Source of the DNA: Gnetum montanum
Lineage: Eukaryota > Streptophyta > Gnetopsida > Gnetales > Gnetaceae
Assembly (NCBI GenBank): GCA_015680685.1
Contig: MNCI01025435.1
Span: 7,124 to 71,123, forward strand
Reading direction: 5' to 3'
Length of the DNA: 64,000 nt
Shown: piece by piece, positions 1 to 12,159 of the stretch
How the letters are laid out: each line of letters starts with the position of its first letter
Position numbering within the stretch: position 1 is the stretch's first letter
The notes under the pieces: generated by a model
What the model was told of the DNA's origin: nothing
The model's input: only the letters and a program-made list of their open reading frames with translations
The model's database searches: none
Program-made: the position numbers and the translations under genes

Positions 1-414
1 AGGTGTAATTGAATAGGCTAAGGGGAATAGGATGGGGAATAGGGAATGTATCAGGAGTCGGGAATGTACTTATGAACAGATTGACTAACCTAGTTGCGGG
101 CGTTAGAAAGAATGTGATACTCTGTCATGATGATGAAGTGCATCTGTGCACGAACACCTTAGGTGTGTCATCCTATAAACACAACTCCAAGAAGATAAGA
201 AAACCATAAATGAAATGGTTAACTAAGCACTTTAAACTTGAAAAAAACCAAGGAGATAGAGCCACCATGTGGAATTTCAAAGCAAATGAAATCATGAAGA
301 GCATTAGCCTCATTAGGGTCCATGGGACAAATTATGCAGCAAGTCTTTGTGGAACATGTACAGCCAATTGCAGCAACCCATCCTTTTAAACTTTTGCCTA
401 GTCATCAATGATGT
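1..414. other. Unassigned edge sequence
   Basis: I see no recognisable gene or repeat here. Short reading frames are present but match no family. The stretch lies downstream (in minus orientation) of the Tat-type gag remnant and may be its protease or spacer region decayed beyond recognition. Confidence 0.4.
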
Positions 415-775
415 CACTAGTTTATAGTCTTAGCGGACTGTTGCAGGTTAGTTCACGTCATAACCCTTTGGATGGTGCCAATTTAGCATCGTAGCGGATG
501 GTTGTTGCCAATTTAATGTCATAGCGGATGGTGAAGAGGCAAACCAATTTATTGTCTTAGTGGACTTTGGATGCTAGTTTCATGTCATGGCGGATGGATG
601 TGGTAGTTTAGTGTCGTACCATATGGAGCTCTGTGGTGTCATTTTATTGTCATGACTCTAAGACATTTCTATGGTGCCATTTTCAAGTCATGGCCCCAAG
701 ACCATTCTGTGGTATCAGTTTTAATTCATGATGCCAGGACTATTTTGTACTAGTTTATAGTTGTAGCGGACTGTC
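415..775 (-). repeat. Degenerate 30-38 bp minisatellite downstream of gag
   Basis: About ten imperfect units start near 479, 509, 544, 573, 603, 636, 675, 711 and 750. On plus each unit reads roughly 'ccaatttaatgtcatagcgg'. On minus the core is a TTAAATTGG block after a CATNNC box. The same core follows D's gag on plus (17860-17965) and brackets both pol genes, so it marks fixed positions in this Tat family. Confidence 0.7.
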
Positions 776-1289
776 TGTGCTTACCTTGCTTGTGTAAGAT
801 GTGATGCTTTATGCATGGTCATGATGTATGCCTGCAAGATCCTGCAAAAATCAACTAGGAAGAAAGCAACATCAAGCGACACTTGTTGTGCATAGAGTTG
901 AAATGTATGAATGAAAGAAAATCAATGCAAAAAATGATAGTTTTAGGTCGTTCTGGGCCGTATGCTAATTTAAGGCCTTTTTAGGTCATGTGTTTTTGTA
1001 GTTTTATGTTTTTATGTTTGATGTTTTTCAAATGCAATGTGTAAACTGAGTTGACGAATGTGTAAACAAAGCAAAATGCGTGATCTAAGTGAGTGAACAA
1101 AATGTAAATGCAAAGGCTAGTGCGATGTAAACAAAAGTCAAAATGCATGGCAAGTGGAGGCGAAGGGTAGGCAAGCATCTGGCACATTTTTGGCTAAGGG
1201 AAAGTCTTGGTCATGTAGTTGCTTCCTAACCGGGCATGGATTAGGGATCATGCAAGGTTTAGGATCCTCTGGGGGCTGTTGGCTTCAAC

Positions 1290-2600
1290 CACTCATTTAG
1301 CTATGTTAGCCTTAGGTGTTGCGTTGGTTACCGTAGGTGTACCACTAAGAAACTCTTCTTCTAAGACTTGCGCCATGTCTATGTTGTGGATAGTCGAAGA
1401 GGAAACGTTATCACCATGGATGATAACTTGACCACCTTCGTATGGAAGGTGGATTTCTTGGTGGATGGGAGAGGATGATAACTTGACCACCATGTGTTGG
1501 CCTTGACATCCTCCATGTGGCTTGAAAGACAGATTTCTTGCGAAGGGGACTTGGGCTTGGTTTGCTTAGCTTGCTTGGGGGTAGGGACCCCAGTGTTTGG
1601 TTGTTGCTTGCTAGTTGCGACCTTTGCTTCAGCCATGGGGGTTGCGAGGTGCTCCTTTGTCCTCTTGCGTTGCCATTTGGTGGGCCTACCCAGGTTGCTA
1701 TTGGGGTCGACCCTCAAGGGAGGAGGGATCGAGATGTTGCCCACTATTGGGCTTTGGGTAGGTGAGAGACCATCATGTTGTGGCACCCTTATGATGAAGG
1801 GTGGCTTAGGAGTTGTTGTAGGGGTTGTTGTGTGACTAACTCGTTGTGGAACCTTGATGACGAAAGGTTGCTTAGCGGTTTTTGTTACTGCGTCATGCCA
1901 ATTTAACATCTTAGCGGACGATTGCTGTGGAACCTTGATCACAAAGGATGCTGTGGGTGCTCGAGGTGGCAATTTGATAACAAAGGGAGGCCTCTTACTC
2001 ATGGAGGTGGAGGGGACCTTTGCCTTGTTAGAAGGCATACAGATCACAAGAGGTTGTTGCATAGGTTTGGGCTTGCCACCTATGCTAATTGAGTTTATGA
2101 CATAGGAGGCATCGTCTGTGTTGGATTGACTTGCCATGTCGTTCACCAATTGGCCTTGTTCTATCATTCTCTGCAAGTCATCTTGCAAAGCATGATAGTT
2201 TCCTGTACTGTGACCAGCCAATTGATGGTAATGACAGTATTGGTCCAATTTAAAATGTTGTAGGACCGGGGGCTCATTTGGTACTGCTATTGTGGGGTTC
2301 TTTAGTAGTTCATAGTACCTATCATGTTTTTGGCGGGTAATCACCGACACGTGTTTGTGTTGGATTTGTCCAGCTTTCAAGAGTTGCTCTAGGAGTTAAG
2401 AGGGTTGCATCGGTAATGGTGTATACTTTGAGCGGTCCTTGCATTGAAAGTTGGGCCTTGGGGTGGCCCCTGTCGATGTAGGTAAGTTGGCACCAAAGTT
2501 GCAGCGTGTGTTGGAAAATGTGACCAATTTCCAGCGTGAGTTGCCTAGGACAAGCCAGTGTGTGTTCTTCCAAATTTTGCCTCCGAAAGCTCAAGTGTGA
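1290..2600 (-). pseudogene. Tat-lineage gag remnant (C-terminal half)
   Basis: The best frame is a 333-codon minus ORF (1379-2380). It starts in the conserved stretch ending 'KAGQIQHKHVSVITRQ' and carries the zinc-knuckle-like signature CHYHQLAGHSTGNYH followed by LQDDLQRMIEQGQL. In Tat and related gypsy gags this is normally C-H-GH-C; here the last Cys is Tyr. Downstream is a Pro/Lys-rich tail with about five spaced copies of a PFVIKVPQ-type heptad, also seen in D's gag near 16230-16360. The retrotrans_gag core upstream is missing or frame-shifted above 2400. An 18-bp direct repeat near 1421 and 1474 marks a small duplication at the 3' end. The element lies opposite to the pol at 8.4 kb, so it belongs to a different insertion from copy 1. 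Lineage assignment is inferred from motifs. Confidence 0.75.
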
Positions 2601-3769
2601 GTCGTTCTTACTTCAAAGTGTTAGGCCGAAATTAGTGGTGTTTCAATAGGTGCCATGAATACATTGCACAAACTTACACACTAGATGTTTACTTGAATGT
2701 ACCTAGGCACATGTCACTTTAGCCACTCCTATGTTGATGTCACCTCACCAAACTTCATGATGAGGGTATCTTGATGATGTGAACTTGAAAGTGGTATAGT
2801 GACATTAGCCAAGATGGAAGGTCTTGTAAAGGAATAACCAAAGTTTAGCATCAATATGAGCAATTTCAATAACTAAGTAAAGCAATAGAACACTCAAAGT
2901 TATAGCTGTGAAACACTAGAAGCTATAGCCTTTACATTTACCTTTCCTTTTCTTCTTTAGTGTGGTTTGAGTAGAGGTCCTTGTTACAAGGGTATGATCT
3001 GTGCCATCAACATCTGCCCACCAATTATGCATCATCCCATCATCCTTACACTCCTTGTATATGTGGTTAAATCTGGTGGCATATTCATCAAAGTCTGCTC
3101 TTGACTGTTGATACATGGTAGTTCTAATTTGAGGACTTTTGGTGAATTTATCCAAATTAGTTTAAGCCACTACTAGGATTTGATCATTGATGATCAGACC
3201 CTAATGATTGACCTTATACCTGTAGGAAGTTGTAAAATTTATGGAGTTATGAAAGGTAATCGAGCCAAAAGCATAAAAGCATTACAATAACAATGTTTAC
3301 CCTTGTAGATGATACACGGTGCTAGGTGGGTTCTGGAATAATGTGTGGGATCTATGTGCCACCATTAGAGTATATTCAGTATTATACTAACTATACTCTG
3401 GCATCATCTAGATCACTGTAAGGTAATGTGGGCTTATGGCATTCGTTGGTCCCCCTATGGCCTTAGGAAGTAGCTTGTCAGTAATGTATCTGATAATTAG
3501 GCTAGATGCCCAAGGCAACAAGGTCTCGAAAACAACCCTGGCTACATCTGTGGACAACTGTCCCTTGTCCAAGGCCCAGCTACATGCCTAAGGCAATAGG
3601 GTCTCCACTAAAGTTCCCAAGCTAGTAGGTAAGGAAGTCTCTTGCCCTAGGCTAGAACCACAATGAGAGTTTCCCAAAAGGCATGTCATGTGGTAAGGTG
3701 TTGATCTCGGGATAACCAATGTAGCACAAGATACCAAGTAGCTCCACTATGATGAGGATATGCCTCAAA

Positions 3770-5600
3770 AAGACCTTGCATAAAGCAAACCACAAAAAAA
3801 TTATGACCACTTGAAATTTCTTAACAAATTTAGAAAAAACTTCCTAAGTTAGAGGTGGAATTAGCCTATGTAAAAAGCTTTAAGGTGTTTATCTAAAATA
3901 GTTTAATAATGTCCATTAAGAAAAGCATTATTACAACCTTTCAAAGCAAAAACATTATGACCTATTAGAGTTACTTAGCAAATTTGGAAAAAGCATCTAA
4001 ATTATCCATAAATTTTGGAAAAAACATGCAAGTTATGCATAAATTTAGAAAAAAACATATAAGTTATGCATAAATTTGGAAAAAAACATGCAAGTTATAT
4101 ATAAATTTAGAAAAAAAAGCATCTAAATGATGCATAAATTTAGAAAAAAGTAAGCATAAGTTTAGAAAAAACATATAAATTATGCAAAGCATGCATAAAT
4201 TTGGCAAAAGCATCTAAATTATGCAGAAATTTAGAAAAAGCATTATAAACTTAGATAAAACCATGTAGCCATAGTAAAAGCCTGCTAAAGATAGAAAAAG
4301 CTTTTAATCTTCTTAAAAAAAAAACTAAGCATTAGTTTTGCATGTTGAAAAAAGAAAAGCATAAGTTATACATATCAACCACTTCCATTTCTGAACGGGT
4401 AGTGTGCTATGATGATAATTTTGCCTTGTTCACACAGCCATAGCCAAAAAATTCATTAAAAATTCATTTGTGTCTAGATTTAAGTGATTCCACAACAAAA
4501 ATAATCTTGAAAATATGAGCCTTACATCTAGGATCATTAAAAGCAAAAAAGTATAGCCATATATCCATAAAACATGAAAAAATTTAGCCAAAAGTGCAGT
4601 CGTCAACATTTACACCTTTTCACGCAGGGTTGGTAAAAAATTCACAAAAAATTTGTTTGAGCTCTAAAAGAAGTGATTCTTCCACCGTTTGAAAGCTTAA
4701 ATCAAGCCATATGCATCCATGATTATAAAAAATTCAAAATTTTTATCATTTATGCAAGAAAAATTTGTCAATTTGGACATTTCTGAAAATGACACAACCA
4801 TTCTTATTACACATGCTTAGTAAAGAATTCGTAGGAAATTCATGTTAGTCCAATTGGAGTGATTCCACCTCCTTTGGAAATTTGAAGCCAAAGCCTACTC
4901 AACCATAACTAGAAAATAGCCAAAACCTTAGCCGTTTCCTTACAAAAAAGTTTGAAAATTACATGAAATTACAAAAGGCACACAAACAACCTAATTGTGC
5001 AATGTTAGGAAAACAACCATAACTTCATCGTTATGAATCCAAATTAAATGAGACAACATCCATTAGAAAGCCTAAATGAAGAGATACAAACCCATATAGT
5101 TAATTGCATAAATGTGCAATCATTAATCCAAGAAAAAATACGTAACCTTTCTTACTTTTTCATGCCAAAACATCAAAACCTCAAAACCTAGATAGTCGAA
5201 ATAGCCAAAACAATTGAAAACCATTAGAATTCACACCAAAATAATGGGGTAGGATTTTTTTTGAAATTTAATTTTAACAAATTGTTTATCGTAGATCTTA
5301 AAAAATTGCTACACCCTAAAATTTTGGGAAAAAAGTAGGAAATAGCAAGCCTTATTTTCAAAATTGAATCTAGAAAAGCTAAAGTAATGAAACGACTATA
5401 GATCTGCATGGAAGTAGCCAAAATAGGAGGTGGGATTTCATTAGAATTGCAATTTAATCCCTGGACTAGAGTAGATCTAGAAATAATGGCCTTAAAACAT
5501 AGGAAGCAAAAAACTAGAAAAACCATAAGAAGCAAAGGTAAAAATAGGTAGAATTGCTTAACTTGGAGTAGCAACAGAAGAAGCATGAATGGAGATGGGC
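3770..5600. other. AT-rich intron-1 region of the antisense gene
   Basis: By comparison with D (intron 22028-23368) this should be the first intron of the minus-strand gene. It is very A-rich and contains no convincing coding segment. The 120-codon minus frame at 5224-5586 resembles no family and is probably chance. Confidence 0.4.
3979..4250. repeat. ~30-bp A-rich tandem repeat
   Basis: About nine imperfect units alternate 'gcataaatttggaaaaaac' with 'atgcaagttat' or 'atataagttat'. Units differ mainly in the length of the A run, as expected of replication slippage. Confidence 0.7.
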
Positions 5601-6349
5601 CTGGGTGCTTCTTCTAGGTCTTGGTCACATTCATCCACCTTCTAGATCATAGGGTTTTTGCTATTTTCCCCTCATTTCTTTGGTGCCATGGCATGCTCAA
5701 TGCTAGGAATGGCTAAAAATTGAGAAGGATGAGAGATCAATGCTAGCTATGAGGAAGATGGGAGACTTTGACACTAAAAATTGGTTATTGTCACCACAAG
5801 AACCTCTACCAGAGCTCTCCTCCAATGCATTGTTGTTGTAGAATGATAGTTGTGATTAAAACTTTCAAAATTTGACATATAAAACTCATCTAAAACCTAA
5901 ACACACACCTACAATCCCAGTTGCTAATTAAGTGCACTAAAGTGCAAAGGAGGGAAAGTTTAGTTTAGTTGGTTTTAGATGGGAAATAACTCCAATTTTT
6001 AAAATTTTATATTTTTGCATTGTGGGGCCTACCCTATGCCTTCTTTCTTGATCAAAACTTGCATCAACGCTGAGATTTCTATTAATTTTGACACTTAAAA
6101 CCTTATGGCAACCTTAACCCCCATGCATCCACGCTGGGAGTACCATATACAACATGGAAAGATACCTCCTATTTTGCAAAATCAGTAGAATTACAAATTG
6201 TTTGCTATTTTTGGTAACCCAAACTTGCCTTTTTCAACCTTGGGTTCACAAAAGTGAATGAGACATGAACAAAGCTAGACACCATGGGTTTCCACGTTAG
6301 GGCAATAGTGCCTAATTGTAGAAGAAGGAGGGTAACATCCACACTCTTA

Positions 6350-8040
6350 TTCCTCAACACCCATCTAGCATGGGTTTGACCCCAAAATGGGCCCCACATG
6401 ATCTAGAACCCTTGCAAGCATCTCTTGCGGCCTCTGAACCCCACCAAACCTAGTTGAAACTAGTCAAAACTAGTTGAAATCTTGGATCTGGTGTTTTTCA
6501 CTCTAGGGGAGGCTTCTTGTAGGCTGAGCCTATCACCCTTAGCATGGATAGATGGGTGGAACCCAAAAATAGCCTAAATCAATTTCCTAATGATCGTTTT
6601 GTTAATGCCCTATGACCCCTGGACCTTGTTGGAACCCTCTAGAATTTCTAAAAGCCCCAAAGTGGTCAAATATGCCACTAAAATACCATCCCCCTCTCAT
6701 CCATGATTAGGCCACCATGCCCAGCATGGAAGATTGGGGAGATATTTTATGAGGCACTTAGAAGCCTCCAAATTATCGAATATTGACACCCAACATTGAC
6801 TGCTGACATCGGTGACCCTGAAGGTTGACATGCATGGTTGATTGGCTATTGATTTGGCCTAGATTTGAATTTCTTCATTGAGGGAGACCTCTTCCATGCT
6901 AAGCCTCCCACCCTTAGTGTGTATGGAAGGGTGGAAGTTTGAAAATCCTTGCATAGCCTTCAAAATGACTAGGCCTTAACCTTAGGCACTGATGGCCAAA
7001 TCCAGCAACCTTGTGGACACTCATGAATAGCTAGATTAACCATAAAAAGATAAAAAGTCCTTCCCTCTAATTTTCCATGCTAAGCATGGAAGCCACAGCA
7101 TGGAGAAAGGGGGGGATGCCTAAAAATTGCCTAATGACCCTTGAATCAACCAAATTTCAACATCAAATATTAGCAATTGGCACTAGCAACCTTAGAAGCC
7201 TACATGCATGACCGAAAGTGATCACAAATGGTCAAAAAGCTTTCCCTCAAATTTTCCACATTAAGCATGGAAGCCCTAGCATGGAAAAAATAGGGAAACA
7301 TAAAAAATTAGTCATTAAATTTTGAAACAGTGAAATTTTGACACCAAGCATTGATAATTATCACTAGTGACCTGAGAGACCTACATGCATGGCCAAAAAT
7401 TAGGCAAAATGGTAAAAATCTATTTCTTCTAGTTTTCCACACTAGGCATACCATCCCTAATTTGGAAAAATAGGGGGAAGCTTAAATACCACTTGGTAGA
7501 CCTACAAATTATCCAGTTTTGTCTCCAAACCCTAGTCTTCAACCTTAGTAGCCCCGAAAGCATGCATGCATGGTTGATTAAAGTGAAAACTAGGCTATAT
7601 ATGAGTTTTATGGTTTTTCCACACTGAGGATTTTCCCTCCATGCTTCCTAGTGTGGAAATTAAGGGGGAGCCCCATTTGGAATGCATAAATACCTTAGAA
7701 CAGCATTAATTGAGCTTGCATGTGCTTTAGGATGCTATTGACATCCTTTGAAGCTTTGAAACTTCATGAAATTGATGTCAAAATGCTAAAAATGGATTTC
7801 CCCTAGTTTTTAATCATGAGCTTCCTAGTCCCATTATGGAAAAAGGGAAAAAGTCAAAAAAATACTTAGAAATACCTAAAATTGCAAAAAATTGACATGA
7901 AACCCTAGTCCTCGACCTTGGTGGTCCTGGAGACTGACATGCATAGTCAATTAATGTCAAAATTAGTCTAGATCTGAGATGCATGGTTCTTCCATGCAAG
8001 GGATTCCTTTTTCCATGTTGAGGATAGTATTCCTATTATA
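6350..8040. repeat. ~185-bp tandem array 1 (AGCATGG dyads)
   Basis: Anchors (a TAGYRTGG box or equivalent) fall near 6362, 6537, 6722, 6913, 7095, 7278, 7460, 7648, 7830 and 8015, giving steps of 175-191 bp. Each unit also carries a TTGACAYCNANC stretch and a TGCATG box. Most units hold a dyad: CCATGCTAAGCATGG at 7075-7089 is a perfect palindrome, and CCACACTGAGG (7619) pairs with CCTAGTGTGG (7647). The array lies between the 5' end of the antisense gene (minus) and pol (plus), as array 2 does in D. The same TAGYRTGG box recurs in the U3 of the adjacent LTR (12498, 12537, 12579, 12597). Tandem repeats in untranslated regions are known for Tat/Ogre elements; this position between head-to-head genes is what I see here. 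Confidence 0.8.
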
Positions 8041-8129
8041 GCTTTATTTTCCTTTGTTTGGCCTTTAAATGGTATCAAATAGTGGGGTTTGACCTTCCTT
8101 GACCACCATTTGACACCATATGACCATGG

Positions 8130-8220
8130 CTCACTAAGGCCTTAAATTGGCATCATAGTCCACCAAGACTCTAAATTGGCACCACGACCGGCTAAAGCCT
8201 AAGACTAGCAAAATTGTGGC
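8130..8220 (+). repeat. 29-bp minisatellite before pol, three units
   Basis: Three units start near 8133, 8162 and 8191, each of the type 'aaggccttaaattggca'. This is the same family as the blocks at 415-775, 11945-12035, 17860-17965 and 26120-26500. Confidence 0.7.
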
Positions 8221-8407
8221 CTTTATTAATCATTTGTAGCCTTATTTCTTATGGTTTCCCTGGTTTGACCTTTACTTGACTTTTTTTGGCCTTTATTGCA
8301 CTTTTTAAAATTGTCCTGACCTCATTGATGAGCTTGGATGACCTTGATTGCATTAGACTTACATGTGTTTTGTAGAATTTTTGAATTATTTATTCACTTT
8401 TATCTAG

Positions 8408-11400
8408 GTGCCACTTAATATGCATTTGGTTGACATGCAGGATCAGAGTATGAGTACCTGGGAACAAATCAATTTGCCTTTATGTCTACATGAATCTCAT
8501 GGTGATGTTGAACAATGTATTAACCTTGATTGCCTAGATCTTGAGTCTAAGAATCTTGTAGACCACATAGCCTCAATAGAAAAACCTCTAGAATGACTTG
8601 AAAACCTAGTCAAAACCCTTGACCTAGAGGTAGGTGACATATTTGAAGGTTCTGTAGTCGAGGTTCCTATCATAACACATAGTGGTGAGGAGAAAACCCT
8701 TAAACTAAGTTCCTCACTACAACTTTAATGTGCTCAAGACATCACTAAGGCCTTACAATGCAACATTAAGGAATTTGCCTAGTCATATGAAGATATGCTA
8801 GGCCTAGACCCATGTCTTGTCCAACACAACATCATACTAAATCCTAGCATTACACCAGTTAAGCAAAAAGTGCACAAAATCATACCTGATTCAGCCTTAG
8901 CAGTTCGCAATGAAATATCAAAGCTCTACCAAGCTGATTTCATTAGGGCTATCAACTACATGGAATGGGTATCCAACATAGTGGTAGTCCCTAAGAAGAA
9001 TGAGAGTATCCATATTTTCATTAATTTTCAAGACTTAAATAAAGCAACTATCAAGGATGACTTCCCTATGCCTAGTATTGATCAACTTATCGATACTATA
9101 GTTGGTCATGCCTTGTTGTCCTTTATGGATGGATTCTTAGGATATAACCAAATTAGGATCAACCTAGAGCACCAAGTTAGCATGACCATTATGATCCCAT
9201 GAGGTACTTTTTATTATACCATAATGGCCTTTGGCCTTAAGAATGTCGAAGCAACATACCAAAGAGTTATAACCTATATATTTAATGATTACATGTTAGG
9301 TTTGCTTAATGATTACATAGATGACATAGCTATTAAGTTCAAGATGGTCCATGACCATGCTAATGAACTCAATCTTGTGCTTAAACAATGCCTCAAATGC
9401 GAGCTTAGGCTCAATCCTAAGAAGTGCATCTTTGGTGTCAAGATTGGTAAGATGCTTTGCTTTGTAGTTTCCAAAGTAGGGATATATGTCGATCATGATA
9501 AGGTTAAGGCTATATCCAAATTAGCAGTGCCTACCAACCTTAAAGAGCTTTAGGGATTATAAGGAAGATTATAGTTTATTCGTTGGTTTATTGCTAGGAT
9601 CATAGATAAGTTACAACCCATGCAACACTTACTTAAGAAAGGAGTTCACTATGAGTGGATGACTCAATGCCAAGAGGCCTTTGAAAACCTTAAGTAAGAA
9701 CTAACATAACTGCTAACAATGTCTCCTCTGTAAGAGGGTAAATCATTTTACATTTATCTTGCCATCTCTAATACATCCATTACCTCTCTACTCTATTAAA
9801 AACATGATGATGGAGCAGAAATGCCCATATACTACCTTAGCCACTTGTTAGTTGCCCACAAGAACTAATACATTGAAGTAGAGAAGCATTGTCTAGCACT
9901 AGTATTCTTGTTCAAGAAGTGGAGGCACTACCTCTTCAGAAGCTAAGTTAATGTGATTTGCAAGGACAACATACTCAGAGCCATAATGATGAACATCTAC
10001 AATAGTAGCCATATAGCATGATAGAAATTCATAAGCACAAAATTTAATCTTCATTATGTCTCTGAGTCCTTAATAAAAGGTCAAGCTATAACCATATAAC
10101 TCATAGTTTCACCTGTTGATGACCAAGCAGCCATAGATCTTGAATTCCTTGATGAACACATTAACACTATTAGCCAAGTGCCTGAGGGTTATGGGGTAGT
10201 CATGCAATTTGATGGAGCTTCAACTGTGCATGGGGCTAGTGTTGCTACCATCATAATATTTCCATAGGGTGAGATTTGATCCTTTGCCCATCATTTTGGG
10301 TTCCTATGTACCAACAACATAGTGGAGTATGATGGTTTGATCAGAGAAATGATGGTAGCTTGTAACCTAGGAATTAGATGCCTAGCCATCAAAGATGATT
10401 CACAACTTGTGGTTAACCAAGTAATTGAAGTCTATGCATGCAAAGCAAAGAACTTACAATCTTACTATGACCTAGGCAAGTAATTGTTACAACAATCTAT
10501 AGACATTGATAGCCAACACATACCTAAAAATGAAAATGCCATAGCCAATGAAATTGCAACATAGATGTGTTTAGTAAGTTTTCCACCTTAACTGTGGATT
10601 GTGCTACTTCCATCACACAGAACACTAAGGATAACTTTATGGTCATCATTCATACTGCTCCTTCCAAGGAGTGGTATGACAATATGAAATTTTACCTTAT
10701 GAATGGTGAATCCTCACAAGGTTTGACTACTACTTAGAAGGATGCCATATGCAAGCAATCAAAGCAGTATGTCATTGTGGGTGATAACACATTATGTCGA
10801 TGATCCTATGATGACATACTCCTAAAGTGCTTGGGTTGAATCAAAGCTAGAATAGTCCTAGAGGAAGTTCATGAGGGTGTTTGTGGAGGACATATAGGAT
10901 CTAGAGTCATGGCTAGTAAAATTAGATGGTTAGGCTACTATTGGCCCCATATGGAAAATGATCATCTACAAAAGGTTAAGCAATGTGACACATGCCAACT
11001 ATATAGCAACCTTATGCATGTATCACCAATTGAGTTACATACAACCCAGATAACATGACCATTTCAATGATGGAGGTTTGATATCATTGGCCCTATAACA
11101 CCTAAGTCTTCCACAAGGCATGACTTCATCATCATCATAATCGAATATTTTACCAAGTGGGTTGAGGCTATTCCCCTAAGGAAGACCACATCTGAACAAG
11201 TTTGCAAATTTATCTTAGACAACATTGTATCTTATTTTGGCATACCCATAACCATAGTTACTAACAATGGACCCTAATATAGTAGCCAAGAAATGAAGGA
11301 TTTGTATCACAACCTAGGCATTAAGCATTCTTTCTCATCATCCTATTACCCTCAAGCCAATGGATAAGTAGAAGTAAGCAACAAGGCCATCATCAACTTG

Positions 11401-11913
11401 ATCAAGAAAATGCTCAACAATAGCAAATGCAAGTGGCATGAGTAACTTGTTCATGCACTATCGACATATAGAACAACCTATCACACAACAACCAGCATGA
11501 TTGCTTATAGCCTTGTTTATGGTTTTGAAGTTATTTTACCTCTTAAATTGCAGGTGCCATCATTCCAAGTAGCCTTAACTAACTTCATTAATGATAAGCA
11601 GAGAAAGGAATTGCAGAAGGTAGCCCTAGATTTGATGGAGTAGTGGTGTATGCAGACACTTACTCACATTGAACATTATCAAGAGAGGCAGAAGTGGTAG
11701 CATCATCATAACTTGAACATGCGTAAGATCAAGGAGGATGTCCTAGTCCTCAAAGTTGTCTACGAGCATGCAACCAAATTCTTAGCTAATTGGGAAGGGT
11801 CCTTTCTTGTCACTAGAGTCTATGAAAATGGAGCATTCATAATAGCTAACGTGGGTGGGAATGAGCTAACCAATCTGTTCAATCATTCCTATTTGAAGCC
11901 ATATGACATGTAG
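8408..11913 (+). pseudogene. Tat/Ogre-like pol, copy 1 (RT-RNH-aRNH-IN)
   Basis: Decayed polyprotein. An N-terminal linker begins near 8408-8455 (STWEQINLPL). RT runs 8795-9600 with KDDFPMPSIDQLIDT, LLSFMDGFLGYNQI and the catalytic box YIDDIAIK (9314-9337). A Ty3-type RNase H follows (9720-10080; IYYLSHLL, EVEKHCLALVF). A second, archaeal-type RNase H lies at 10195-10590 with acidic residues in FDGAS (10211), VEYDG and KDDSQ. The integrase zinc finger is 10860-11005 (H-x6-H, CDTCQ). The catalytic core is 11060-11560 (FDIIGPITPKS), where the second Asp of T-D-NGP has become Asn. The C-terminal domain ends NHSYLKPYDM. Dual RNase H is a known hallmark of Tat elements. Stops are frequent, mostly at former Gln or Trp codons. 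An AG just before GATCAGAG (about 8450) is a candidate 3' splice site, shared with D. Confidence 0.9.
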
Positions 11914-11944
11914 CTAATAATCATAGACAAGCGAGCCTACTTTC

Positions 11945-12035
11945 AATGGTCTGCTATGACCTTAAACTAGCAACATGGCCTGACAAGGCCTTAAAATGGT
12001 ACCATGGCCCATCATGGCCTTAAAATAGAAACTTT
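11945..12035 (+). repeat. 29-bp minisatellite after pol
   Basis: Two to three units of type 'aaggccttaaaatgg' follow the pol stop (11913). It is the same family as the blocks upstream of pol, so it marks both ends of the pol gene. Confidence 0.65.
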
Positions 12036-12114
12036 GGGAACCTAGATAGCTTGATTCTTATGTGGCCTATATGCATTATAGCGTTATAATATGCATTGGT
12101 ATTTTGCATTGTTT

Positions 12115-12150
12115 GTTGGTGCCTCTTGGGTCGATCGTCTAGGCACCAAC
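12115..12150 (+). promoter_or_regulatory. Hairpin just upstream of the polypurine tract
   Basis: Ten-base arms GTTGGTGCCT (12115-12124) and AGGCACCAAC (12141-12150) are perfectly complementary around a 16-nt loop. The equivalent place in the other copy (46251-46286) has the same 36-nt geometry with partly changed arms, two positions being compensated. Confidence 0.65.
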
Positions 12151-12159
12151 AAAGAGGGG
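12151..12159 (+). promoter_or_regulatory. Polypurine tract of Tat copy 1
   Basis: AAAGAGGGG lies 4 bases before the LTR start. It is the expected primer for plus-strand DNA synthesis. Confidence 0.7.

Larger units (their letters stand above)
2636..5689 (-). pseudogene. Copy-1 spliced antisense extra gene (partial)
   Basis: This is a decayed paralogue of the antisense gene at 18309-23490. Exon 1 starts with ATG at 5689 (MAPKK, then a stop). Exon 2 ends at 3301 with a GG|GTAAAC donor and encodes a tail matching D's exon 2 (VAHRSHTLFQNP versus VGHHVHTLFQNP). Intron 2 is 81 nt (3220-3300) and ends ctacag|GTATAAGG. Exon 3 (2942-3219) encodes DKFTKSPQIR, matching VFTKSPIVR in D, and ends AAAG|GTAAAT. 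Exon 4 starts at 2822 after tttacaag and is cut near 2640, where the inverted gag remnant begins. Splice sites and reading phase at exon 2/3 agree in both copies. The product is unknown. Stops are present and the 3' half is missing. Confidence 0.65.

Noticed and set aside
1494-2105. Plus-strand ORFs opposite the gag remnant
   Set aside because: They are shadows of the minus-strand gag, which has clear family motifs; the plus translations match nothing.
5224-5586. 120-codon minus ORF
   Set aside because: Falls in the predicted intron 1 of the antisense gene, is hydrophobic and AT-driven, and has no counterpart in D.
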